Assembly: GCA_037447655.1 (NCBI GenBank)
Contig: JBBHKE010002227.1
Span: forward strand, 102,763-164,762
DNA: 62,000 nt
Source of the DNA: Zygnema cylindricum
Taxonomy: Eukaryota; Streptophyta; Zygnematophyceae; Zygnematales; Zygnemataceae
Reading direction: 5' to 3'
Shown here: positions 33,480 through 46,700 of the stretch, piece after piece
Layout: every line of letters starts with the position of its first letter
Numbering within the stretch: position 1 is the first letter of the stretch
The notes under the pieces: model-generated
The model's database searches: none
The model's input: only the letters and a program-made list of their open reading frames with translations
What the model was told of the DNA's origin: nothing
Translations under genes and position numbers: made by a program

Positions 33480-34705
33480 AGGTTTGACGTCCGAAATGTT
33501 GGGGACTCTAGATGTTGTGACTCCATATTATACGCGCTCTTATATACAAAAAAAGCATATATTATAGTATGGGGTAACCGGATATCGAATTTCACGCGTT
33601 TCGCACTTTTGAATTATGGTACATGATACACTCCAAGCCATAGTTCAGAAGTAGGTGAAAGTAGGCCCATACAATATGCTTATTGTACGCAAAACATACA
33701 ATATGACCTTAAGACCCATATTGTATTGGTCGCAAAATGAAAAAAAAAAGTAACAGGGTTGAGTTGCACATCGTTCGATAAAGAATTAAACGTCATCGGA
33801 CGGTCGCTGATCAAAGCAGCGATCAAAGTAGCGATCTAAGATAATCACATGAAAAGCCCATACACAACTTGCGCCTACCAAAGGCCTACCGTAAAACGCC
33901 TACTTTTGAACTATGCTCCAAGCCAACAACATGTCCTGCAGTGTTTGCATCCCTTGAGTCAAGCGTTCAAAGTTAAATCACATCGCGTGGAAAGTGCCAA
34001 GAGGCAGGTCGGTGGATTTTACGAAGGACCGTGCAAAACTTATGTTCTCGGATATTTCATACGTTGATCGCACGAAGCTTACCGTGCGGAAATTCGCCAC
34101 AGTTAAAGTATTTAAATAGGTCGTGCACTCAACCCGATCACAAATCTAACGGTTGAGATCAGGTAGGATTCTTACCTTCCGATTGGCGATCAGTCGATCA
34201 CCTCCTGGAAACCGGATAGGTGTGCCCGATAAAGCTGAATTCAGTGGCGAAAAAAACATAACGGGTGTATGCGCACTAAACATCTGCATTACCCGCACTG
34301 ATTATCCGCACTCTATTTATTCATAAAAACGAGTCCCCTGAAATCTCTTAAAATTGGACAACAAATCTAACAAAGTTGCCATACTCCACACACTCCCTCA
34401 TGTCTCCCTAAAAACAATTTCAATATTTCTTTACATTTGGACTGCGTTTCAAGCTTGGCTTGGCAACCTTTCAACATGTATATAGAACCTTCGCTGTACT
34501 TTTGTTTGTGCCCTAAACAATTGTCACAGTATTGATTACAAGAAAGTGAATCACACAACTTACTAGTTCCTAGTGCACAACTTTGCTTCATACGCAAAAG
34601 AGTTTTCTACTCCAATCGTCACCTCTTGGTCCACACAGACATCATTCCTTGTGCTTTCTGGTGTCGAAGTTCGTAAGCTATGCCTTAGCTAACAAAACCT
34701 AAAAA
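33480..34705. other. Intergenic stretch, no gene seen
   Basis: AT-rich sequence between the outer right arm and the next start codon. A fragment at 33522-33545 (ATTATACGCGCTCTTATATA) is inverted relative to 19195-19215, a further sign of rearrangement at the arms. Cores of the promoter for the 27-exon gene should lie just upstream of 34706 but no clear TATA motif was identified. Confidence 0.45.
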
Positions 34706-37700
34706 ATGGAATCCATGGATGATTCATGGCACTGGAGAGGAACCGGAGGAACCGGAAGCTCTTTAGGTGTGACCTTCTGCCAATTTGCAACAAGTACACC
34801 GCAAATCACTATCATCGTTTAGACAGTATGAGGATTGTTCCAGTGTTAGTAATTCTATTTCCGTCCAATGACGTGGACTATTGTGAACCGCAAAAAGAAT
34901 TAGCGCTAATTAGAAACAATTTGTATTAATAGCCGGGACTGATTTAGGTTTATTACCGCCAATAGTGATTTACGGTGTACTCTTGTGATCCATCCTAGTG
35001 AATGTTCACTCTATAACTTGTTCTGCTCTAGAGTATCTATGCGAATATTCGAAAGCAAAATTCAAAGCTGGACTTTTAGCATATTAAATACATTCGTAAT
35101 GGAGAATTTAAACAATCAGGAGAAAAAGTGATTGGGAAAACAGGTTCCTATAATCGTAAGTATTTGAAATACTGAAATTGATGATTAGAACTAAATTTTA
35201 CTTAGACATGAAGGTCATTTCCAGCTATCAAAACGGCTTTACGGCAGAATACAAATGACAAGGATAGATGGGACTAAGAGTAAATCCTGGTTCCGTTATT
35301 AAGGGCTTTGAGGTTGACAAATTAGATATCTTTTTGGTGGACTTCATTGCTGATATCATGATTTTATTACAGGCAATGTTGAAAGAAGGGAGTCCGATGA
35401 GCTAGAATACGTGGTTGCTGAGTCACATGCAACTCTTCGAGAGTCTATGGATGACCAACAGCTCATGAATTTGATCAATTTGGTGAAATCAAATGATGAC
35501 TCATCATCGTCAAAGTGGACGTTTGCACCTGTTTCAAAGGAATTGGTACGCTGTTTTTTAACATGCTTGAAAAAGACATGTTTTAACATGTCTTTCTGAA
35601 AAAGGATGATAGGAAATTTCTAACTTCAGCGAGCAATTTTTTTGACGTTTTCCCTGCTGTTGCCATTCGCTCAAGTTGAAGCATTTTTTGTGGTTTTGTT
35701 TATGCGGTTTGTTTATTCTGACATTTTTGCAGTCCTTGGATCAAGGTTACTTTATAACCGTGAGGGCAATTCAAAAGTTGCGGGAAGCAAGGAGAGGTCC
35801 AGTGCTAGTCGGTATAGGAGGGCCAAATGGTTCTGGAAAATCAAGGTACGGTCCTTCCGAGCTTGTTTAGTTGGTAGTGCCTTCTTGGTGCCAAAATACA
35901 GTAGACTTGGTATTCAGATTGATGTAATCACGCATGTTGTATGGGGCCTGCATGTATCTCCTCGGAATTGTACATCTTCAAAGTATTACATCTTCCAAGC
36001 TGTACGTCTTCTGGAGGGAGGGTGGGATAATGTAGTCGAGTGGAAGTTTCTATTTCTGTTCGGGAAGTTCTGCTGTTTTTAGAGTTTAGTGCAGCCCATT
36101 CTTACATTGGAATGTTTTTTTTTCTTGTTTTTGTGACTTCATGCAGCCTGGCTGAGAGGCTGGCTCAAATATTGGGTGGTGAAGTCATAGATCAATCGAA
36201 TTACCTTAAGGCAGGCTTAAAGGATGACACCTATGATGTCGCGTCTATTGATTTCCAACTTCTGTGCCAGCACCTTCAGGCATGGAAATCCATTTCAATT
36301 TTGTAGAACCATATATAACAATATTAAAAAAAATGGACTTGTGTTGCTATATGAAAGGAATTCGTATTGCTTGCTCAAGGCGTTTTAACGAATCGCCAAA
36401 ACAGAGTGTAACTCGCCAAGACACAATGTAAACAGTACTGTCTTTCATGCTTTTTAACGACGCTCTCACCAACGTCATTCCTGGTTCTATTTTCTTTTTT
36501 CATGAGCTTTGAGCAGCATGTAGCTGTGATTACTTTTCGAATGTCGATTTAGAGATACGGTGATGATGTTTGGTTCCATTTAGTGTGGCCAATTTTGACT
36601 TAGTCAAGATGGATGTCATCAGATATTCCACCTCGTTGAAGGCTTTTATAGTCTTGGTTGTGCATGTTCTCTTCTTCTCCAGAATATTTCACGCTAGAAA
36701 AGGAATTATTAGTGTAAATGCGAAATTAGACTGTATAACACTAATCCAGCACAGGGAGACCTGGCAGATTGTAGTTCACTCCCTTAAATGTTGTTTTTTA
36801 CACTCTTTTATGACTTTCAGCCAGAAAAAGTCGTGATAGAATTAGTGTCATCAATTCTAATAGCGATGGGCGTTGTAGTTTTTCAATGAAATTCGGGATG
36901 TTATTCATGATGTTCAGAGATTTCTGATGGAAGATTATCTCGTGAGGTAGTAGCTCTTGGTGTTCCGGTAAACTTATGTTCTAACTCGTGTTTTTGCATT
37001 GAATTAATCTCGAATAATAATATCTCATGACATTGGGCCAATATTGAGGGTTGTAAGCAGGCCTTGCTAACAGGGGAAAGTATTGACATGCCCATCTTCG
37101 ATTGGTCAGAAAAGAAGCAGTCAAAGTTCATCCCTGTGAAGGCCCCAATATCTGGTGTGGTGAGGTCACTTTTCATTCAGCTCTGCTTATGAAAAAGTTT
37201 TATGCCAGAGCTTTTTGTTGTTTGCTCTCTTTCCTGTTCACAGCAAAGAATAGCAGAAAAATCCACTGTCTTCATCTTCTATAATCACCTGTGAGCCTCG
37301 AAGACTGACATTAAATTGAGACTGGGTGAGCAGATTCTTCTTAAGGGCATTTATGCACTAAATAGTGCTGTGCGACCTCTGCTAGACATCAGCATTGCCG
37401 TGGTATGTTCTTTATCCAAGGATATGGAGCCCCTTAATTGCCCCTTTTATGACTGATAGTTGCCCCTTTTATAATTGATAATTGCTCCTTTTATAACCGA
37501 TAATTGCCCAATAAAACGCCTGTGATGCACAGTGTCCTGTTTGTGTCTGATGACATGTTTTTGTTTGTGTTTCATGGATTTAGAAGGAAACTTGTGGGGA
37601 AATTATGTCTATTTATATTCGTTTGCCTTCCGCTTCTCTGGCCACTTCCTGTCATCAGAGAGTAACTCAGATGCAGGTTTCCACAAAAGTGGCTTTATAT

Positions 37701-40700
37701 AGAGAATATAGCTAAGCAGAATACCGCCCATCGTTATTAGCGAAAACCCAACCTTACATCCATGAAAGTTAATTATTCTTCACTGGGTTAAAAGTGGGAA
37801 ATGAATATTCAGCACCAGAATCAAGCGAGATTATTTGTTCACATGATAGATGTGGATTCACTCAAATCAGACAGATGTATGTAGCTACACCGTGAATCAT
37901 ATTGCATTAATAACAGTAATCTTCCAGCTCTTTTTGCCCTCCAACCAGAAATTAGCGTTAATAACATTTTTTTTTTTTTTTCATAATGCTAATTCTTTAA
38001 ACGGCCCAAAGCCAGCCACGTCATTTGGAACTGAATTAGGATTAATTACACTAATGTAAACCCCACGCCAGTAATTTGTTTACTCTAAGATTGATTCAAT
38101 TGTCAGTGAAATTCGTTATTGAAATGTATAGCAGGGAGACGGGGCTGATTGTAGTCCACTCCTTTAAACAATGTTATTAACACTATTTTATGATTTCCGG
38201 ACAGAAAAAGTCGCTATTGAATTAGTGTTATTAACTCTAATAGCGACGGTCAGTGTACTTCTAATGCTGAATGGCCTAGGATCGTTCCTGGGGCCACTCA
38301 AGAAAATATGGAGGAGCTTAAAGGTTAATTAAGTGACGAGTGGGATTGAGTGATGATTGTTTCCTCTTGTTGATTGGACAGGTGGGAGGAGTCCACTACA
38401 ATTTGCTCCAACGAGTGACAGCAGATGTGAGGAAGAGTGGGAAGGAAAGTTCTTTGGCTGGAGTGATGGACAGCATTTTCCCCTTGTTTCGGACCCAGAT
38501 TGAGCCTGACTTGGCCTTTGGGCAGGTGGGCTGGTGTAACTTTCCTTCTTCTCCCTCTCCCACTTTCTCTCGCTCGCCCTCTCCTTCTCCCTCTCTCTCT
38601 CCCTTCCCTCTCCCTCTCCTTCTCTTCTCCCTGACCCTCTCCTCTCCTCTCCTCTCCCACTCCCACTCCCTCTCCCTCTCCCTCTCCCTCTCCCTCTCCC
38701 TCTCCCTCTCCCTCTCCCTCTCCCTCTCCCTCTCCCTCTCCCTCTCCCTCTCCCTCTCCCTCTCCCTCTCCCTCTCCCTCTCCCTCTCCCTCTCCCTCTC
38801 CCTCTCCCTCTCCCTCTCCCTCTCCCTCTCCCTCTCCCTCTCCCTCTCCCTCTCCCTCTCCCTCTCCCTCTTCCTCTCCCTCTCCTCTCCTCTCCCCCCC
38901 TCTCCTCTCCTCTCCTCTCCTCTCCTCTCCTCTCCTCTCCTCTCCTCTCCTCTCCTCTCCTCTCCTCTCCTCTCCTCTCCTCTCCTCTCCTCTCCTCTCC
39001 TCTCCTCTCCTCTCCTCTCCTCTCCTCTCCTCTCCTCTCCTCTCCTTGTTAGAATCCTGGATTCGTTCTTATTCTTCTTTGCTACAAACTAAATGTATCA
39101 GTCTTAGTGCTAGATAACGTAGCCTAGTATTCTGTTTTTCGTTATCTACTTCCTATACCTCTGTCTTAGATTCAGATTTAGATACTTTTAGATATCTTCC
39201 TACGAAAGGCCACCTTGCCCTTTCGCTATGCTAGGAAAAGACAAGTGACCCTTTGGGATCACCTAGGGTGTAGTACAGTCTGTCAGAGTGACACTACGTG
39301 ACACTCTCAGTTACTACTTTAGCTTTTTGCCTTCATTGTAACCGATACCTTTTTAATTAACTATTACTGGCAACCTTTTACTTGCCCCTTTTCTATCCTT
39401 TTCTGTATTCCTGCCCGCTGCTATGACTACTCATTCAATAGGTTATGGGCCTCTCACCGTTAGTTCGAATACCGTCGCCAAATTCAATGGCACGGATTTT
39501 TACGGCTGGAAATTCCAGATTGAGCACCTTTTCCGGCGCGAAAAACTTTGGTCCGTCATAAACGGAAGCGAAGGGGAACCTTCCGATGCCGCCGCTAAAT
39601 CCGCCTGGCTCGCTAAAAATGAGGAGGCGCACTCTAGGCTGGTTCTCGCACTTGAACCCTCGCAACTTGATCTCATTCGTGACGCCACCTCGGCTCACGG
39701 TGCTTGGACGCTTCTGTCCACGGCATATGAGAACAAATCTTGGTCTAACAAACTACTTCTTCGCCGCCAACTCAACACTGCTCAGAAAAATCCTACCGAA
39801 TCTATTCAAGCATACATCAACAACATCAAGTCTATTGCCGGTCGCCTAAAAAATGTCGGCGCTACTGTTTCGGATGAGGACATCATTTCCGCCATCCTAG
39901 GCGGTCTTCCAGCATCATATTCGGCCTTCATCTCATCTATTGACAACTCATCTACAGCTGTCACTATCCCATCTCTGACGGCCGGTTTACTACACGAGGA
40001 GACTAAACATAATTTTTCCCCAACTCCTGGTGTAGCTTTGTCTATCTTTCCTCCACCCAATCGAAGTTTCAAAAACTCCTCCTGCCGGTACTGTCGTGCG
40101 CCGGATCACGTTATTGACGTCTGCCCGGTACTGAAAAGAAAAAACGACCGTCAAGGGAATTCTGGACGACAGTCTGGACGTGGACAAAATCCTGGCCGAA
40201 ATCTGTGCTCCGGTCAAGCTTCAACTGCCGAAGCAATTTTTCCAACCGCCAATGATCCTTATTCAGGATCAAATCCATTTGTCCAACCCTTGATCCCCGG
40301 TCACCAAAATCTCCCTGAGCGCTCCCCATTTACTCTCAATCCGTACCCTCAGTACACTCATAATCCGCTTCCTCAAAATCTGACGCTGCCAGTGGATAAT
40401 CCGTACGCATCGTCTCCAACCGAATTCGGCTACGCTTTGAATACGTCCTCTCTCCTCGATTTTTCTGAATCGGCCGATTCTTGGATAGTCGATTCTGGCG
40501 CCTCCCACCATCTATCTTTTCGATCCGATTGGTTTACCAGCATAGCTCCTCTTTCTCCACCCATGACAATACTACTTGGAAACAATGCGGCCCTCACTGC
40601 TACCCACTTTGGACAAGTCTGCACACCAAGGGACCCTTCCACCAATTTTTCTATCACTTTGTCTCATGTACTTCTTGTCCCTGACCTCAAGAAGAATCTT

Positions 40701-43700
40701 TTTTCTGTTGGTGCCGCTCTTCATCAAGGCGCCACAGCTGTCTTTTCCCAAACAAACGTCAAATTTTTCTCCACTAAAAATCGGTCAAACAGTGATCGTA
40801 CAGTCGGCCTTGGAGTGAAAACTGGCTCAATCTACATTCTCTGCCATTTTTCAACCATTGGATCCGCCAACATAGCCACACCCCTTCCAATTTCCACTTT
40901 ATCCAAGTGGCACCTTCGTTACGGGCACCTGTCGCAATCCGGCCTACACCAACTCAGTAAAGGCCTCGTCACTGGTTTGGAACCAATCTCCGAAAAACAA
41001 CTAGTTTTTTGCACCGGCTGCGTTGAAGGCAAACTTGCCAGACCGTCTTTTCCCTCCAGCACTTCAAAAACCTCCAATCCCCTACAATTAATCCACTCTG
41101 ATCTCTGTGGTCCAATGTCCACTCCAAGTCCCACCGGTGCACTTTACTTCGTCACCTTCATCGACGACGCAACTCGCTACTCCTTTCTCTTTCCTATACG
41201 ACGAAAATCTGACACATTCCAGAAATTTCAGGAGTATAAAGCTTTGGTTGAAAACTTACTTTGCAGCAAAATTAAAACTCTCCGTACGGATAATGGCGGC
41301 GAGTACTTCTCCAATGATTTCTCTTCCTTCCTAGCAACTCACGGAATCACACACCAGTCCACTACCGCCAATACACCTCAACAAAATGGTGTATCAGAAA
41401 GGTACAATCGTACCCTCCTCAACATGGCCCGCTCCATGTTGCATTTTTCCACTCTGCCTACCACATTTTGGGCAGAATCTGTCGCAACAGCAAACTATAT
41501 TCGTAATCGCTGTCCGACTTCCGCGCTCCCTACAGTTACCCCTTATGAGGCTTGGAATGGCACCAAACCGGACGTATCGCACCTTCGAATATTTGGATGC
41601 GATGCTTGGATAAAGGACTTGGAGCCTGCAAGCAAATGGGACAGCCGCGCTAAACACGGTGTTTTAGTCGGCTATAGCACGGAATCCAAAGCTTACCGGA
41701 TCTGGCTGACTAAGGAACGTAAGGTCGTCCTCAGCAGGGACGTCGCCTTTAATGAAATGCCGCTCATCCTCAAAATCCATGACTCCATGCGTATTTCATC
41801 TCAAAATCAATCTGTCTCATCCTCCAATCCATCTTCCCTTGCTCCTCCTGATCCTCTCTCTGTCATCCTCCCTTTAATCAGTCCCACTCCCTCAACCTCC
41901 ACCACTATCTCTTCCTTCCCTTCCTCCAATCTCATCAGGACAACATCTGCATCTCTTCCCCCATCCACAACAACACCTCTCTCTCGAACAACATCTGATC
42001 CTTACTCTCTTTCTCCCTTTAACCCTAATAACCCTCCTTACCGAATTCCTCAAGCTGTACCTGCCCCTCGAAGAAGTGAACGCATTCAAGCGCAGCAACT
42101 TGGCCATGGATCAGCAAATTCTGCCACCATTGATGTCCCACTTACCTTCTCTGCTGCCATGGCCGGTCCTCAGGCGGCCGAATGGAGAGCCGCCACTGAT
42201 TCCGAATTCGCTTCTCTCCAACACAATGGCACCTGGGAACTCACCTCCCTTCCTCCAGGCAGAAAAATCATCGGATCGAAATGGGTCTTTCGGGTTAAAA
42301 CAAAATCCGATGGAACCCTTGACAAATTCAAGGCTCGTTTCGTGGCGAAAGGGTTTCTGCAGAAGGAGGGTGTTGACTTCACGGAGACATATGCCCCGGT
42401 TGCGAAATTCACCTCCATTCGGGTTCTCCTCTCTCTTGCAGCTGCCCAAGACTGGCACGTCCACCACATGGATGTGCAGACCGCCTTCCTCTACGGTTCC
42501 CTCACTGAAGAAATCTTCCTCAAGCAACCGGAAGGGTATGTGTCTCCCGGCACGGAGCATATGGTATGTCGTCTCCTGAAATCCCTTTATGGTCTTAAGC
42601 AGGCTCCCAGAGTTTGGAACAAGCATTTGGAGGTGATTCTCGTCCGTGAGGGATTTTCCAAATTGGATGCGGATTTTGGCCTTTTCATTCGTGGCACCAC
42701 AGACACACTTGTCATCCTTGTCATTTACGTAGATGATCTCCTCCTTGCTAGCCCCTCCCTTTCTCTCATTCATCTTGTCAAAACCATGCTAAACATCCAC
42801 TTCTCAATGACAGATCTAGGGGAAGTGGAGTATTGCCTTGGCATTTTTGTCGGTCGGGATCGTCCCACTAGGACTCTTTACCTTTCCCAAGAAAAATACA
42901 TAGGTGCCATTTTGACCAGATTTTCCATGGCTGACTGTTCCCCTATCTCCACTCCTCTAGATCCAAATGTCAAACTCCTCAAAAACTCTGGTGGGCCTGT
43001 CCCCAGAGATATACATGATCAGTTCAGATCCATAGTTGGCAGCCTCATGTATGCCATGACTGGAACCCGTCCTGATCTCGCTGTAGCTGTTGGCCAGCTT
43101 AGTCAGTTTGTTTCCAATCCCTCCACTGACCACCTCCTTGCAGCCAAAAGAGTCCTTCGCTACCTTCAAGGTACCCGGACTTTAAAACTCACCTTCAATG
43201 GCTCCTCTCCTCCAGCTCTCGTCAGCCACTGCGATGCCGACTGGGGGGGTGACCTGGATTCCCGTCGCAGCACCACCGGCGTTTGCTTCTCACTCGGGAG
43301 CGCTCTTGTCTCTTGGGCCTCTAAAAAGCAACCTACCGTTGCCCTCTCCTCAACTGAAGCCGAATATATGTCTGCAACTCACGCCACTAAAGAGGCTCTT
43401 TGGCTTCGTTCTCTCCTCCTCAATCTACAATTCTGTCCTTCGTCTGCCACAACTATCTTTTGTGATTCTCAGGGTGCACTTGCCTTGATGAACAATCCTG
43501 TTCATCATCGCCGGACGAAGCACATTGATATCCAGTTTCACTTTACTCGCGACGCCATTGCTGCGGGCACTGTTACTTTCTCCCACTGCCCCACTACTCA
43601 ACAAATGGCCGATTTTTTGACAAAAGCTCTTCCTCGACCCCTATTTGAAGCTCACCGGTCCTCAGCCGGCCTCCGTTTCTAGCAAAGCGGGGGGGTGTTA

Positions 43701-46700
43701 GAATCCTGGATTCGTTCTTATTCTTCTTTGCTACAAACTAAATGTATCAGTCTTAGTGCTAGATAACGTAGCCTAGTATTCTGTTTTTCGTTATCTACTT
43801 CCTATACCTCTGTCTTAGATTCAGATTTAGATACTTTTAGATATCTTCCTACGAAAGGCCACCTTGCCCTTTCGCTATGCTAGGAAAAGACAAGTGACCC
43901 TTTGGGATCACCTAGGGTGTAGTACAGTCTGTCAGAGTGACACTACGTGACACTCTCAGTTACTACTTTAGCTTTTTGCCTTCATTGTAACCGATACCTT
44001 TTTAATTAACTATTACTGGCAACCTTTTACTTGCCCCTTTTCTATCCTTTTCTGTATTCCTGCCCGCTGCTATGACTACTCATTCAATACTCCTCTCCTC
44101 TCCTCTCCTCTCCTCTCCTCTCCTCTCCTCTCCTCTCCTCTCCTCTCCTCTCCTCTCCTCTCCTCTCCTCTCCTCTCCTCTCCTCTCCTCTCCTCTCCTC
44201 TCCTCTCCTCTCCTCTCCTCTCCTCTCCTCTCCTCTCCTCTCCTCTCCTCTCCTCTCCTCTCCTCTCCTCTCCTCTCCTCTCCTCTCCTCTCCTCTCCTC
44301 TCCTCTCCTCTCCTCTCCTCTCCTCTCCTCCCTTCCCTTCCCTCTCCCTCTCCCTTCCCTCTCCCTTCTCTCTCCCTCTCCCTCTCCTCTCCCTCTCCCT
44401 CTCCCTCTCCTCTCCCTCTCCCTCTCCTCTCCCTCTCCCTCTCCCTTCTCTCTCCCTCTCCCTCTCCTCTCCCTCTCCTTTTCCTCTCCCTCTCCCTCTC
44501 CTCCTCTCCCTCTTCCTCTCCCTCTCCCTCCCCCCCTTTGGTCTTAACCTTTTTATGATATGTTGCACTTCACCATGTCTATGAAGTACTTCTTCATTAT
44601 TCTAATTGTTGGCGTATTGCTTCCTAAAATACTGGAATTGACTTTGCAAAAAATGTAAAGCGAGTGACAGTAGACTGTGAATCATTATTAAAGTAGTTAT
44701 TGTCGTGGGTTTTGTAGTAGTGTTTTTATCTTTCATTCAGTTTCGGACGACGTGGCTGTATGTGGAACGTTTAAAAATTTATCGTTACGACAACAAGTAC
44801 ACCGCCAATCGCTATTAGAGTATATAACGCCAATTCGGTGCCCTTTTTTCAAAAAAAAAAACCTGAAATACAATTAATAACGCTATTTAAGTACGTGGAC
44901 CATAATCTGCCACGTCTCAGGTACTAAATTAGAATCAATAACGCTAATTGTTTTTTGACGCTATTTAATCCTTGACTCTAATAGCGATTGGCGGTGTAGT
45001 GTTACTAACACTGTTTTTGGTCAGAGGGCAAGAGAACCGGCACAGAATTAGTGTTATTAACTCTAATAGTGGTTCATGGTTCACTCTTAATTGTTATTAG
45101 GGTTAATGCTTTTTTCACCGCTTTAAGCAATTTTCTTCTGTGCGCATGTGTCGATTTCTGTTCGGAAACTGCTGATTGGAAGGCAGGATTCTTACTTTTC
45201 AATTGCCACAGTTGGATGAATATTCCAACAAGTGTGCATGGAGAAAATATGGTTTAAGTAGCGAAAAAAACATTGCTTATAGCAATTCACGGTGTAGTTT
45301 TCATCCCAAGACTTTATTAGCAAGATTGATGTTCTACCCCAACATTGACTGGGCAAACTTTAGCTATTGACGATGGACAATGGACATTTTTATTCACGTC
45401 ATTGTATTAGGTTTCATATTACACAAGTTTTAGTTTACTGCTTAATCAAGTTGGTGAAAATAATTAACTTTCTCACATAATTTAAATTTAACTTATCAGT
45501 ATCAAGAGGAAGCTGATCACCAAAGTAGAATTATTAATCTCTTTAAATATTCTTGATTGTAAGATTGATTTGGAACTTAATTTTGAAATTTATCAATTAA
45601 TTAAAATATCATTAGTTGTCAATAATTCTGTAAAACTGTTAATTGAATTAATTTCAATATTTATTCAATTATTAATTAAAATCCCGGAGGAGAAATAAAA
45701 GGTTTGTTCACTTTCAAAGATGGGTTTTTAAATATCTTCTTTTCTTTGTAACTTGCTTTCAGTTCCATTATCTTTTTGTGGCAAACAATTTAAATCTATT
45801 TTTAAGATTAACGACTATAGCAAGTATTTTTGGACAAGTTCTTTAATCTGTTTTAATATTCTGGTGCTTAAAAAATGTCGAGAGCCAGGATTATCAGAAA
45901 TAGCTTTAAGAGAAGCAAGTTTTACAAAAGACACAAATGTAGCAATGGTCTCACACCCCTTTAATTCGGGATTTACAGTGAGATTTAGCGAATTCTAGCG
46001 ATGAATCACATGGATGAACGATAAATGATGCTGTGAAAAGACTCGTGTTGTCCCTGAGTGTCTACTTATATACCTTCTTAATTTGAAGACCTCCTATTTC
46101 AATTTTTTTGCTTACAGACCATAATAGCTTTACAAACATTCTCATTAATGGGTTTGAGGAACTCAATTTGCATTCATTCTTGTTTCTTTTGAGGTGCAGC
46201 TTCTTTCAATAGAAGTTTTGTTGGTAGTAATATTCTCCTTGTTGTCGACCTTTGAAATATAAACTCATAGTAGCTGGTACCATCTGTCACTTATTATGTG
46301 ATTCTTGACCGTTTAGGAATTGCTCAAGTTCAGACTCTCGGCTATGTTTTCGGGACTTCAAATATAGCATATGTATAGCATGTCCTAAGATTGATTTTCT
46401 TAATGTAGAAGATGCACGAAATGAAGTAACTTATGTTTTCTTAATAAAAATTCTTACAAGACTCACCAGTGTTTATGTCATGGGGACGACTTAGACATTA
46501 CTTCAGGATCCAGAACAAATGCGAACTTCACAAAGGTTTTCGCTTAATTGTAGACTGGACTAAGTTCTTATTTATTATCTCCTTTTGTCCCTTATGATAG
46601 TGATAGTCCAGCATCATGTAATTGTAAGGTTTTGAAATTTTCATTGCAATTTTACAGGCTTACATATTTGCTTTATTATCATGTGTTTTATTTAAATGAT

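Larger units (their letters stand above)
39047..44089 (+). mobile_element. Young Ty1/copia LTR retrotransposon in intron 7
   Basis: Two 394-bp LTRs (39047-39440 and 43696-44089), with no difference seen by eye, enclose one intact gag-pol frame. The LTR begins TGTTAGAATCCTGG. The flanking five bases CTCCT are repeated on each side, but this is uninformative in a CTCCT array. A purine tract (AAAGCGGGGGGG) precedes the 3' LTR. The shared LTR sequence ends CAATA rather than the usual CA, and no classic initiator-Met primer-binding site follows. The element is in sense orientation with the host gene. Confidence 0.93.

Noticed and set aside
38340-39092. Long plus-strand open frame rich in Leu-Ser-Pro
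   Set aside because: It begins in real exon 7 but then runs only through CTCCCT/CTCCT repeats; there is a clean GT donor after 38525.
44072-44584. Open frames on both strands after the 3' LTR
   Set aside because: Pure translation of the CTCCT array (Ser-Pro-Leu on one strand, Arg-Gly-Glu on the other).
45753-45998. Plus-strand frame of 81 residues next to the bacterial remnants
   Set aside because: No recognisable family; claiming bacterial origin for it would rest only on its neighbours.
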